64,000 nt of DNA, from assembly GCA_963598415.1 (NCBI GenBank), contig CAVBUH010000030.1:1-64000 (forward strand), written 5' to 3'. The translations under genes and the position numbers were made by a program. The stretch is from Colimorpha_A sp900556615 (GTDB lineage Bacteria; Bacillota; Clostridia; Oscillospirales; CAG-272). Under the pieces are notes generated by a model. The model was given only the letters and a program-made list of their open reading frames with translations. It was not told the DNA's origin and searched no databases. Of the stretch, positions 1 through 8,896 are shown piece after piece; within the stretch, counting starts at the first letter, position 1; every line of letters begins with the position of its first letter.

Positions 1-92
<92 letters not shown>

Positions 93-129
93 GTTACCGT
101 CAGATCTATTGGTTTGACGGTATCAGTAT

Positions 130-205
130 TCCTCCTTAGCTCAGTTGGCAGAGCATGCGGCTGTTAACCGCAGGGTCGTTGGTTCGAGCCCAACAGGGGG
201 AGCCA
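130..205 (+). tRNA. tRNA-Asn (GUU)
   Basis: A 76-base cloverleaf. The acceptor 5' strand TCCTCCT pairs with AGGGGGA (one G-U), the D arm contains AGCTCAGTTGG, the anticodon loop CTGTTAA carries GTT for asparagine, the T arm is GTTGG-TTCGAGC-CCAAC, and CCA is encoded. It sits just after 5S rRNA and is followed by a terminator, so it is probably the last gene of the rRNA operon. Confidence 0.96.
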
Positions 206-212
206 AACTTCG

Positions 213-264
213 GAAATCCGGAATTCTTACCTATCGGTATGAGTTTCGGATTTCTTTTATTTTT
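213..264 (+). terminator. Rho-independent terminator after tRNA-Asn
   Basis: GAAATCCG (213-220) pairs with CGGATTTC (247-254) and is followed by TTTTATTTTT. It is placed eight bases after the tRNA and probably ends the rRNA/tRNA transcript. Confidence 0.75.
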
Positions 265-550
265 AGGAGACCTGTCATAATGCGCCATGGGTATCAGACA
301 CACGTACCTCTGATATATCCTTTTGTAATTGATGCTAAACACAAACACATAAACGAAAGAATATATGAATATGAAAAACAAAATTAAGATTACATATCAT
401 GTAGAAAACGGACCTAACTATCCCGGTTTAACTCTAAAAAACAAGATTATGCAAAAATTGGATTGCAGGCATTCAAATACGGTGGCTCGTTAGGCGCAAG
501 GCTTATGTATTGAAGGAAATAATTTCAATTTTATAACAGAATATAATTGT

Positions 551-584
551 CCCACGCTCGTATAAAATAGGGCGTGGGATTTTT
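551..584 (+). terminator. Hairpin with U-tract
   Basis: CCCACGC (551-557) pairs with GCGTGGG (572-578) and is followed by ATTTTTC. It could be a second terminator or part of the 5' end of the intron-like element that follows; the sequence alone does not decide. Confidence 0.45.
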
Positions 585-589
585 CATAT

Positions 590-1020
590 GCTCATTAGAA
601 GAACTTGGTGTTGAAAGTCCACTGCAGATTTAGCAGTAGGAACTGTTAGCCGGGGCAAGAACGTCGGTTATGAGACGGAACCTAAAGGAAACCTAATGCA
701 AAGCCTATATCTGACGAACAGAAACTGCAAACAAGGCGTTTTGAAATGGACGAGTTTTTGAGGTTCCGAGACAAAATAAAGTTCAATACTGTCTGAAATT
801 CAAGATGTAAATGCCGCAGATATAATGAGGTGAAGGTAACTCATCCATAGAAGAAAATGCGCTTTGACGAGGCTTTTACAATGCGATAACCGATAAGGAT
901 TAGCTTCCTTGCAGCTTTTCACAGAGGACAGAAACCGAATTTACGGTTTGCAAGATTACGATAGATATTTCTTCATAACAGGTCGAAGGACAGAGACTCC
1001 GACCTAACGCGACGACAAAT
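590..1020 (+). mobile_element. Decayed group II intron (domains I-III region, no RT gene)
   Basis: The stretch resembles the ribozyme part of bacterial group II introns: TTGAAAGTCC near 610, GGAACTGTTAGCCGGGGC near 639, GAGACGGAACCTAAAGGAAA near 672, GAACAGAAACTGCAAACAAG near 716, AAATGGACGAGTTTTTGAG near 744, ACAAAATAAAGTTC, and GTAAATGCCGCAGATATAATGAGGTGAAGG near 808 (read in two parts). These occur in the order seen in ML/B-type introns. I recognise no domain V hairpin and no reverse transcriptase reading frame, so this looks like a 5' fragment. Family membership is from memory of intron sequences; the ends are approximate. Confidence 0.5.
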
Positions 1021-1741
1021 AAGGAAACGCACAATAGCGCTTCTCGTCGATAAGTGCATACTTAAGTATATGCCGCCGGAAGCGTATTTTAACGATTTTC
1101 TTTTGCGAGTATTACAGAGAAAATGTAAGAAAACAATTTGAGAAAGGATTTGTTATGAAAGCTTATAAGGGAAAACCTGACCGAGTTTTTATATAGAATT
1201 GAGGTAGTCGTTATTTTCCGAATACTTTTAGTAATTTTTGATACGTGGTTTTACATCTAAATCATTGTCTTTGGTGGAGTTAATATAGAAAAATATTGAT
1301 AATAATAGAGAAAATTAACTGATTATTATTTTTCTCCAATATAATTCTGTCCTGTTGAGCTTGAAATAAGCTTTTAATTTTATTTAATCGGGTAGTATAA
1401 CCCGATATCGGTAATTCATGTGTTTGCGGTGTACAAAAATTATAAATTATATGTATATTATTACTAAAATAATGTCCTAAAAAGCCTATAATAATAAATG
1501 TAAAGCTCAAAAAAATATAAATAAATCTCGATATAACGCAGTTTTTGTCTATTGTTATTTTCAGAGTGCTGTGATAAAATACTATTAGAAACAAGATAAT
1601 TTTCTTTGTCAGTACGCTAAGAATCGACTGCTTGAATCGGAAATCCGAGCCTTCGGTTAATTTCCGATGAGCAGATTCGCGACAAACTGATGTGAAATTT
1701 ATTATCGGACTGTATGAAAATAAACGGAAGCAGGTAACATC
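1021..1741. other. Gene-poor AT-rich stretch
   Basis: No convincing gene. A 13-codon frame with a fair ribosome site starts at 1155 (MKAYKGKPDRVFI) and ends at TAG; it may be a leftover. The longer frame on the minus strand (1280-1780) is AT-rich chance sequence. A promoter for the next gene must lie here, but I see no clear consensus boxes. Confidence 0.4.
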
Positions 1742-2671
1742 TTGAAAATCGGAATTACAATGAGTGTGATTATGAAGCAATTTTCATTGAAAGAAGGGAT
1801 AGAAACTCTTGCGGAACTCGGATTCGATTCGATAGACTTTCCTTTGAACGTATATACATCCGTGAGAGATCATGGTAATAGTATATATAATGTCATGTAT
1901 ACGGACAAATGGCGGAATTTTGCTAAGGATGTCCGCAGCATGCTGGATGAGAACGGAGTTGAAGCTTACCAGACGCATGCTTTGTGGGGGCTTTATACAG
2001 ATATGTCGGAATATATTCCCCCCGAAGAACAATATTTCCGTCAGATAATGGCGGCGTCACTCATAGGAAGCCGAGAACTTGTATTCCATCCTATTCCGCC
2101 GACAATAAAGATAAACAGTATTGCTGAACGCGACAGGGTGGTGGATTACAACATAAGGTGGTTTAGAGAGCTTGTTCCTTGTGCAGAGGAATACGGAATA
2201 AATCTCTGCTTGGAGAATACCTTCACTCATGAAAAAAATCTCCCCGGTGATGGATTATTTCCCTTTGTTGACGGAGAGACAATGAATATGCTTGCCGAAG
2301 GAATAGGCAGCAAGAACGTTAGCTTTTGTCTTGATACCGGTCATGCAAATGTGGAGCACGGTCCCAATATGGTAAAGCTCGCGCATGATATAGCACCTCG
2401 TCTCAAAGCACTGCATGTACACGACAATTTCGGTGTGCTGGAGCCGTTGTTAAACTCGGATCTACATATGTTTCCTGGGTACGGTTCATCAGATTTAGAA
2501 GCGCTTTGCGTGGAACTGGGAAAAAATGCTTTTGATGGAGTGATGTCTCTCGAACCGAGTCACCGGAATATGCCGAGGGAACGTCTTTTGTTGATTCTCC
2601 GAGCGGCAGTGGATATAGCACGGTACTATGCGAATATTGTTGAAAAAAATCGACTGACGCATAAGGATTGA
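1742..2671 (+). CDS. Sugar phosphate isomerase/epimerase, xylose-isomerase-like TIM barrel
   Basis: A 309-residue protein of the AP-endonuclease-2/xylose-isomerase-like TIM-barrel family, the usual size. Probable metal ligands sit in the expected strand ends: Glu158 in CLENT, Asp198 and His201 in LDTGH, His225-Asp228 in HVHD and Glu271 in SLEPSH. Members isomerise or epimerise sugars, keto-sugars or inositol derivatives; the substrate here is unknown. The start is TTG with AGCAGG about nine bases upstream; no ATG gives a complete first strand (KIGITMS). It begins the carbohydrate cluster and is likely cytosolic. Confidence 0.85.
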   Translation: MKIGITMSVIMKQFSLKEGIETLAELGFDSIDFPLNVYTSVRDHGNSIYNVMYTDKWRNFAKDVRSMLDENGVEAYQTHALWGLYTDMSEYIPPEEQYFRQIMAASLIGSRELVFHPIPPTIKINSIAERDRVVDYNIRWFRELVPCAEEYGINLCLENTFTHEKNLPGDGLFPFVDGETMNMLAEGIGSKNVSFCLDTGHANVEHGPNMVKLAHDIAPRLKALHVHDNFGVLEPLLNSDLHMFPGYGSSDLEALCVELGKNAFDGVMSLEPSHRNMPRERLLLILRAAVDIARYYANIVEKNRLTHKD

Positions 2672-2726
2672 ATAATAGGCAGCATGCCATTATTAATATT
2701 TATTTTTGAAAGGAATGGTCATAACT

Positions 2727-3644
2727 ATGAAAAAAGCAATTCTAACAATCGCGGTATTAACCTTTTTACTTTCGGTATTATCGGTTGCCGTACAAGGTGC
2801 CTCCGCAATAGGAGAGGTAAAAGTACCGTATGCAAAGACGGCCCCTATTTTGGACGGGGTTATCCGCTCTGGAGAGTGGACAGGAGGGAAATCCACTTTC
2901 AGCAAGGATACAGCGACACTTGCGCTGTCGACTGTGGCATCGTATGATATGGCGAAATTCAACTTTAGCTTTGACTGCTATTACGCATGGGACGAGGATT
3001 ATTTGTACGTTGCATGGGATATGCAGGGAGAAGACATGTGGTTTGACGTTGGTGGTAATTATATTCGTATGTATATTGACCCGAATGGAATACTTAACGC
3101 GTATGCGGAAGCACAGAATGACGAAGCCAAAGGAGCTATGCCCCGTCTTGTGGCCGCAGTGAAAAAGGATGGTAGCGGAGTATTCGGCTTACAGCAGCTT
3201 GGTGTTGATAATATAGATTATATTGAAGACGAAGATTATGCTCTTACGCTTAAGGAAAACAATAAAGGTTGGGTAATCGAAACAAGAGTGGCATGGAGTG
3301 ACATGCAAAGTTCCGTTATTGCCAAAACCGGAAACAACGATGTAACGATTGTTCCGAAAGCTGGATATACCTTGCGTGCAAACTATGATTGTTATCATGT
3401 GACCCCTGATAAGAGCAACAAAGGTTTTCTTACCACATCAATGGAGCAGGAACTGAATGCGAAAAACGTCTGGAATTATTCCAAGTATACGAATATAACC
3501 CTTACGCTTCAGGCCAAAGATGCTGGAACCGTGAGTCCCCCCACCGGTTCGGAAATCACATTGATATTATTTGTTTGCGCCGCTTCTTTATTAAGTATGT
3601 GGTATATAAAAAAGCATCGTAATAAATCAATAAGCTATTCATAA
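2727..3644 (+). CDS. Secreted, membrane-anchored CBM9/DOMON-like protein
   Basis: About 305 residues. The N-terminus is a signal peptide (MKKAILTIAVLTFLLSVLSV, cleavage near GASA). Then comes a beta-rich domain opening with APILDGVIRSGEW, the hallmark of CBM9-like/DOMON sugar- or haem-binding folds, with aromatic-rich strands (YYAWDEDYLYVAWDM). A single hydrophobic segment near the C-terminus (TLILFVCAASLLSMWYI) followed by KKHRNK anchors it with the domain outside. ATG at 2727 was chosen over an upstream TTG because AAAGGA lies 12 bases before it and the signal peptide then starts MKK. It probably binds glycans at the surface next to the solute-binding protein downstream; the ligand is unknown. 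Confidence 0.75.
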   Translation: MKKAILTIAVLTFLLSVLSVAVQGASAIGEVKVPYAKTAPILDGVIRSGEWTGGKSTFSKDTATLALSTVASYDMAKFNFSFDCYYAWDEDYLYVAWDMQGEDMWFDVGGNYIRMYIDPNGILNAYAEAQNDEAKGAMPRLVAAVKKDGSGVFGLQQLGVDNIDYIEDEDYALTLKENNKGWVIETRVAWSDMQSSVIAKTGNNDVTIVPKAGYTLRANYDCYHVTPDKSNKGFLTTSMEQELNAKNVWNYSKYTNITLTLQAKDAGTVSPPTGSEITLILFVCAASLLSMWYIKKHRNKSISYS

Positions 3645-3651
3645 CATCATA

Positions 3652-3749
3652 TCAAGGCAATGCCGAAACGATTTACAGCAATGACGTCCGGATTTACCCG
3701 GATGGGAATACAATAAACTCTGTATGTAAAGAAATAGGTATTGCCTTGA
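3652..3749. repeat. Short family-B element (98 bp)
   Basis: Bounded by TCAAGGCAATGCCG and its inverted partner AGGTATTGCCTTGA, the same ends as the longer family B repeats elsewhere. The internal sequence is short and includes GTCCGGATTTACCCGGAT, which can fold. It lies between two genes of the same strand. Confidence 0.55.
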
Positions 3750-3781
3750 ATATATAATATATTGAAAATAAGGTGAAAGAT

Positions 3782-5260
3782 ATGAAACGAATCATGATTT
3801 CGCTTGCCGCGGTGCTGTTATTTACCTGTGTTGCGGCTGCCTGTGCGAAAAAGAGACCGGAAAATACCGTATCGGGAATAGGCACTTCCGATACTGCCGT
3901 TACATCCGGAGATGGGCGTTATTCCGCAAATGTGCCGGAGATATCATATGATGGAGCTACCTTCATTGTAATGGCGCGCTCAAGAGACGCACATTGGGGT
4001 GAGTGGGCAATTGCTTCAGACGGATATGACGGTGGTACACTGAACGACGCAACGTACGATCGGAATCTCTGGGTGGCAGAGTCTTATGATATTAAGCTGG
4101 AGTTCAATGAGATATATGATACTACCGCTAGTAACGGTATTTTTCGTCAGAAGCTGACCGAGAACTCGATGTCGGGAGATTATATCGCAGATATTTGTGT
4201 TGCTGGTCTTATCGATGCATGTAATCTTGTACCCAGCGGGATATTTGTCGATCTTAAATCCGTTCCCCATATTGATCTCGAGGCGGAATGGTGGCAGCAG
4301 AAGCTAAACCAAAGTATAAAGATACTTAATAAGCAGTATTTTGCCATCAATGATATGCTGCTTAATGATAAACGGGATACCTATCTTCTATATTTCAATA
4401 AAACGACATTTGATAATAACCAGCTTGAATATCCTTATAGCATGGTATATGACGGAACATGGACGAATGAAAAACTTTTGAATTACATCAAGGATTTCGG
4501 TGCAGACCTGAACAACAACGGATATGCCGATGTGGAAGACCGCATAGCTTATACCTTCTATCTGAACGATACTTTCTTTGTCGGCGCGGGCATCAAAGGA
4601 GCCGAGGTCGATGAAACGGGATTGCCGTATATAGTAGATTTCAGTCAAAAGCATTCCGATATTTACGATGTTGTTTACTCCCTGATACATAACGATGTAT
4701 ATAATACGTTCAATGTTAGAACGAATGGAAACGATGCGAATCTTTTCAAACAGGTGTTTGACAACGGTGGCCTTTTCATGAGTTTTCATATGGCGCATAT
4801 GATGACGGTGGCGCAGGAGTACGAATCGGTGGTAGGTATAGTGCCACAGCCGAAATTTGACGAAGCTCAGTCAGACTATTATTCGCGTGCAGGGTATAAC
4901 GGTACGACTGCCGTTACAATTTTGTCATCTACTCCTGATCTTGAGCGTGCAGGAATATTAACAGAGGTTTTTGCTGCAGAATCAAAAAATTATATCTCTC
5001 CGGCATTTTACGAGACACTTTTCACTCAAAGATATACCAGTGATGATGAATCAAAGGATATGCTTGATATAGTGATAAAGAGTGAAATCATTGATTTGGA
5101 TCAGGTTTTTCAATGGGGACATTTAATTGTCAGAGCGGCTAATGCGGCGGAGGAAGTAGGTTCATCGATCTCATCTCTGTACGGTAAATATGTTCAGGCC
5201 GCAAAAAATAAGCTTGACAGTACTATTGACGAATATATTAATTTGAGTTCCGGAAATTAA
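3782..5260 (+). CDS. ABC-type extracellular solute-binding lipoprotein
   Basis: About 492 residues. A lipoprotein signal ends at the lipobox VAAAC (cysteine near residue 20), followed by a charged, low-complexity linker and a large bilobal binding-protein domain of the carbohydrate type. It resembles the binding protein at 17115-18590: both have LDEAQ..YYSR/YHSR near the hinge and ENPYDLVKAGTW/LEYPYSMVYDGTW blocks. ATG 3782 has AAGGTG seven bases upstream and gives a clean signal peptide, so the GTG at 3773 is less likely. No permease or ATPase gene lies nearby, so it either shares a remote transporter or acts as a receptor. Confidence 0.85.
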   Translation: MKRIMISLAAVLLFTCVAAACAKKRPENTVSGIGTSDTAVTSGDGRYSANVPEISYDGATFIVMARSRDAHWGEWAIASDGYDGGTLNDATYDRNLWVAESYDIKLEFNEIYDTTASNGIFRQKLTENSMSGDYIADICVAGLIDACNLVPSGIFVDLKSVPHIDLEAEWWQQKLNQSIKILNKQYFAINDMLLNDKRDTYLLYFNKTTFDNNQLEYPYSMVYDGTWTNEKLLNYIKDFGADLNNNGYADVEDRIAYTFYLNDTFFVGAGIKGAEVDETGLPYIVDFSQKHSDIYDVVYSLIHNDVYNTFNVRTNGNDANLFKQVFDNGGLFMSFHMAHMMTVAQEYESVVGIVPQPKFDEAQSDYYSRAGYNGTTAVTILSSTPDLERAGILTEVFAAESKNYISPAFYETLFTQRYTSDDESKDMLDIVIKSEIIDLDQVFQWGHLIVRAANAAEEVGSSISSLYGKYVQAAKNKLDSTIDEYINLSSGN

Positions 5261-5335
5261 ATATAGTTGATATTTGCTTCTCCTGATGATATAATGAAAA
5301 CGGTAAGTTGCCGTATAATTTATCTTTTTCTGCGT

Positions 5336-5361
5336 TGATATATATATATATATATATATAT
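5336..5361. repeat. (TA)n microsatellite
   Basis: Twelve or so uninterrupted TA units lie about 55 bases upstream of the AraC gene start. Such a tract can slip during replication and could change promoter or leader geometry, but nothing here shows that it does. Confidence 0.9.
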
Positions 5362-5414
5362 TGGTGAAAGGATAAACCCGGTAATTAATCAGTGCTTTTT
5401 TATGAGGTGTACAA

Positions 5415-6212
5415 ATGCTATTGATCAAGGAATATTCTTTCGTTATAAAATTCATATCGATAGAGACAGTTGATGTTCGAAGCAAATTCATAAAAAACGA
5501 AGAAAAATCGGGGAGCTATAAGATTATTTATATTGTCAGGGGAAGTATATCTGTTTTGGAAGGACGTGCAATTAATAATCTGGATGAAGGGGATGTGATT
5601 ATTCTTTTTCCTAATACTGCTTCTGTGTTAGTGCCAACGACAAATTCTGGAGCAATGTACTATGTTCTGGAAATTATTTTACTTGCGTCGGATAAGATTG
5701 GCTTTGATTCGAAAATTATTCATGCACAGCATAATGTACGTTTGCTGGAGCTTTTTAAATATCTTATATATATGTCGGGAGCAGAAGGATATACTGACAG
5801 CATGTATGTGAGCTGTGTTTCCTTGATTTTATCGGAGCTTGCAGTTGGGGAGCTCTCCGAACAGGTCAATCGCAGATGGATATTGTTGATGAACGAAGTC
5901 AGAAATTGGTTAAGAATGAATGCCGCAGAAAATGCAAGGCCCCTTGAAAATGTCGCAAAACAATTCGGGTACAGCAAGGAGCACATTAGTCGAATGTTTA
6001 AAAAAACTTTCGGTCAATCTATCCATACCTATATTGACGAATTAAAATTGGGGATGGCGGTCAATCTCCTTATTAATACTGATCTTCCGATAAGTAAAAT
6101 TGCCGACGCACTTGGCTATCCATCCGCCGATTTGTTCATTAAGTTTTTTAAATATCATCGTTCATGCCCTCCGGGAGCATTCAGAAAAAATATAAGAAGT
6201 ACTGAGGAATGA
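5415..6212 (+). CDS. AraC family transcriptional regulator
   Basis: A 265-residue protein. The N-terminal 120 residues look like the cupin-type sensor of AraC proteins (YIVRGSISVLEG, then DEGDVIILFPNT). The C-terminal 100 residues form the double helix-turn-helix: first helix pair in PLENVAKQFGYSKEHISRMF, second in PISKIADALGYPSADLFIKF, ending with the usual F-R (PPGAFRKN). The start is preceded by GAGGTG. It runs into a second AraC gene four bases downstream, and both probably control the flanking sugar genes. Confidence 0.9.
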   Translation: MLLIKEYSFVIKFISIETVDVRSKFIKNEEKSGSYKIIYIVRGSISVLEGRAINNLDEGDVIILFPNTASVLVPTTNSGAMYYVLEIILLASDKIGFDSKIIHAQHNVRLLELFKYLIYMSGAEGYTDSMYVSCVSLILSELAVGELSEQVNRRWILLMNEVRNWLRMNAAENARPLENVAKQFGYSKEHISRMFKKTFGQSIHTYIDELKLGMAVNLLINTDLPISKIADALGYPSADLFIKFFKYHRSCPPGAFRKNIRSTEE

Positions 6213-6216
6213 TGAG

Positions 6217-7029
6217 ATGAGCGAAAATGTTTTATATCTGAGTTCCAAGTACACAAAATCCGTAGTGTATGAAAAATCTGCTTTCTTCGTTGCCAGCAAG
6301 GGCTTTCGGCACAAAAAAAGACAGATACCCAATTATGAAATTATGTTTGTTACAAACGGAGTTCTCTATTATCAGGAGGGGCAGCGTCAGTATGAACTAT
6401 CAAAGGGTGATGTTTTTATCGCGTCTCCGAATATAACTCATTTCGGATATTATCCCTCGGAAGAAGGTGCAAGCTTTTATTGGGTGCACTACTTTCTCAC
6501 CGATGCTAATGCAGTTCGTTTTGATAATGGGCATTTTCATATACGAGATGATATAAGACTTTTACAACTCTTCAAGCAACTGCTTCATATAGCCAATTCT
6601 AATATCTATCCCCTTGAGGCGTTGAATCAGACAGTGGCGTTGATATTGGCTGAGATATCGGTTGGCAGCATGACGCTGGGAGGGAAAAATGAAAAATTGG
6701 ATGAAATATCGGCATGGATATGTAGTCAAACAGATGGCAGATTGCTTAAGGTGTTCGATGTTGAAGAACGCTTTGGGGCGCAAGTTCACAGGCTGTGGAA
6801 AGCTAACGGTTCAGCAAGTAATATGAGTCTTAATGACTATATTATTGCTCAGCGTCTTGAACTTGCAAAGAGATATCTTCTCTCTACCAATATCTATATA
6901 AAAGAAATTGCAGCACGTCTTGGATATAACTCACCGGATAATTTCGTAAAATTTTTCAAGTATCATGAGCATATAACTCCGGGTGAGTTCCGCAATGGCT
7001 ATTATAACACTTTAATACACAATCGATGA
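6217..7029 (+). CDS. AraC family transcriptional regulator
   Basis: A 270-residue protein with a cupin-like sensor domain (VLYYQEGQRQYELSKGDVFI, then HYFL) and a C-terminal AraC DNA-binding domain. The second helix-turn-helix (IYIKEIAARLGYNSPDNFVKFF) and the PGEF ending are canonical. The first helix-turn-helix (LLKVFDVEERFGAQVHRLWK) is degenerate, so DNA contact may depend mainly on the second. It follows its AraC neighbour by four bases and is probably co-translated; a two-regulator unit is unusual but seen in Clostridia sugar loci. Confidence 0.88.
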   Translation: MSENVLYLSSKYTKSVVYEKSAFFVASKGFRHKKRQIPNYEIMFVTNGVLYYQEGQRQYELSKGDVFIASPNITHFGYYPSEEGASFYWVHYFLTDANAVRFDNGHFHIRDDIRLLQLFKQLLHIANSNIYPLEALNQTVALILAEISVGSMTLGGKNEKLDEISAWICSQTDGRLLKVFDVEERFGAQVHRLWKANGSASNMSLNDYIIAQRLELAKRYLLSTNIYIKEIAARLGYNSPDNFVKFFKYHEHITPGEFRNGYYNTLIHNR

Positions 7030-7177
7030 ATTATGTTTAGCCAATGTCCGCGAAAGAAATTAATGCTGTTATAAAAGCGTCAGATAATTATCTGTTTCTG
7101 ATGGGGATAAATCTAATTATATAGACACATATCCTATATAATTACAGCTTATTCCCGCATAGTATTAAGAGGTTTAA

Positions 7178-8893
7178 ATGAATATCAAAACTTTTATATT
7201 ATTATGTTGTATTCTTCTTGTTATGCCAGTGACCTTTTTTGCCTGTAGCAGTAAGAACGAAAACAAGAACAGGCCGGGGAGCATTTCACATGAATCAGAT
7301 CAGGAGGTGATCCTTGCCAAACAGGGGGAAATATGTTTTCGGATTGTCCGTCCTGAAAATTGTTCTCTTAAGATAAAGGACAGTCTTTCTGAATTATCGT
7401 TATTGTTTATTGATAACTTTGACGCAAAGGCGGAAATGGCGACCGACTGGAAAAGAAATAATGAAAGCTATGATCCTGACACATTTGAAATCTTAGTCGG
7501 TGCCACCGGACATGACGAGATACCGAGGGCATTATCGCGGATAGGATTCGGGGATTACGTTATTTTCTTCAATGGAAAAAAGCTGATTCTCACCGGATGG
7601 ACTGATGAAGGAACTGTTGCGGCGGTACAGCACTTTTCAGAATATCTGAAGCTGCATAAAAAGGACGGCGTATTGTCGATTCCGGTGGATCTTTTCGAAT
7701 CCGGTACTATCAGGGAGGAATACAATCTGGTCGCGACTCCTGACGGAAGAGAACTTTTGGGATATACGCGACTTGCCGATGACAGTAAGATGTTTACCGT
7801 AGGGATGGTAACAAATGACGGCTTTGATAAGTATATCCGAAAGCTTAAGGATAACAATTATCGGGAAATAACCCGATACAAAATTGCTGATAATGAATTT
7901 GCTGCTTTGACGGACGGAACGGATAACATAATACTATCTCGATACGCTTTGGATAATACTCTGACAATTACGGTAGGGAAAGCGGAGGACACCCCTATTC
8001 CCGCCGAAGTTTCCGGAACATATGATAAGGTGTGCTATTCTCAGATTACATTACTCGGTATCGAGGTAATGCCAAATGATAACAACGGTTTGGGAATAAT
8101 AATACGTCTTGATAACGGGAAATTTATCATCATTGACGGCGGTTATCAGCGGAACGAGGATGCGGCCCTTATTATGAGAACGCTGAAGGAGCAGGCGAAG
8201 GACCCGGACAATATCGAGATCGCGGCATGGATATTTACTCATCTTCACGCGGATCATGTGGGAGCTTTCATTAATTTTACTCCGCTGTATCATTCGAAAG
8301 TGAATGTGGAGAGCTTTATCTATGCTCCGTCTCCCGATAATTATCCGGAGGAAAGTACAGGCTATCATCGCATTATGGCACAGCTATTTAAAAAATATGA
8401 GGGTGCCACGGTATATCATGCAAGAACGGGACAGCGATATATGATCGGAAATGCGGAGATAGAGTTTCTTTTTACCACTGAAAATCTTTATCCGGATTGC
8501 TGCTATCAGCAGGCAAATACCAATTCGTTGATTTTTATAATAAAGGTCGAAGGAAAGAAGCTCCTGATAACAGGGGATGCTACCGATTTATCAATGGATT
8601 TTGTCAATAGAAATTATGGTTCGTATATAAAGTGTGACATCATTCAGGCAGCACATCACGGAGCGGCTCACGGAGACAATCTTGATTGTCCGGATACATT
8701 GTCAATTGAACAGTTTTATAAGAATGCCTCTCCCAATAGTGTGCTTTGGCCTACAAGCAAGAAGCATTACGAGGAGAATATTCTGACGAAGATCCGACCG
8801 GCAGTGGGTATATTGCTTTCGGGAAATACGGAGCAGATTCTGTCATCGGATAAAAACAGTATTATTGTATTAAAAAATGAAAGACTTGGGTAA
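7178..8893 (+). CDS. Lipoprotein with hexosaminidase-N-like domain fused to ComEC-type MBL hydrolase
   Basis: A 571-residue protein. The lipobox is VTFFAC (cysteine near residue 23). Residues about 45-190 resemble the accessory N-terminal domain of GH20/GH67-type enzymes: TFEILVGATGHDE, then FGDYVIFFNGKKLILTGWTDEGT. Residues about 285-570 are a metallo-beta-lactamase fold: THLHADH near 353, TGDATD near 465 and AAHHGAAHG near 492, matching the ComEC/Rec2-like hydrolase group. The metal ligands look complete, so hydrolase activity outside the membrane is plausible. Its C-terminal half is closely matched by the next gene. The substrate is unknown; the domain family names are from memory of motifs. 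Confidence 0.8.
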   Translation: MNIKTFILLCCILLVMPVTFFACSSKNENKNRPGSISHESDQEVILAKQGEICFRIVRPENCSLKIKDSLSELSLLFIDNFDAKAEMATDWKRNNESYDPDTFEILVGATGHDEIPRALSRIGFGDYVIFFNGKKLILTGWTDEGTVAAVQHFSEYLKLHKKDGVLSIPVDLFESGTIREEYNLVATPDGRELLGYTRLADDSKMFTVGMVTNDGFDKYIRKLKDNNYREITRYKIADNEFAALTDGTDNIILSRYALDNTLTITVGKAEDTPIPAEVSGTYDKVCYSQITLLGIEVMPNDNNGLGIIIRLDNGKFIIIDGGYQRNEDAALIMRTLKEQAKDPDNIEIAAWIFTHLHADHVGAFINFTPLYHSKVNVESFIYAPSPDNYPEESTGYHRIMAQLFKKYEGATVYHARTGQRYMIGNAEIEFLFTTENLYPDCCYQQANTNSLIFIIKVEGKKLLITGDATDLSMDFVNRNYGSYIKCDIIQAAHHGAAHGDNLDCPDTLSIEQFYKNASPNSVLWPTSKKHYEENILTKIRPAVGILLSGNTEQILSSDKNSIIVLKNERLG

Positions 8894-8896
8894 TCA

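Noticed and set aside
1280..1780. 166-codon frame on the minus strand
   Set aside because: AT-rich, rich in Ile/Asn/Phe/Tyr, no ribosome site, overlaps the start of a well-supported gene on the other strand.
5336..5361. TA tract as a CRISPR or satellite array
   Set aside because: Simple dinucleotide run with no spacers; no CRISPR-like spaced repeats or cas genes were seen in the window.
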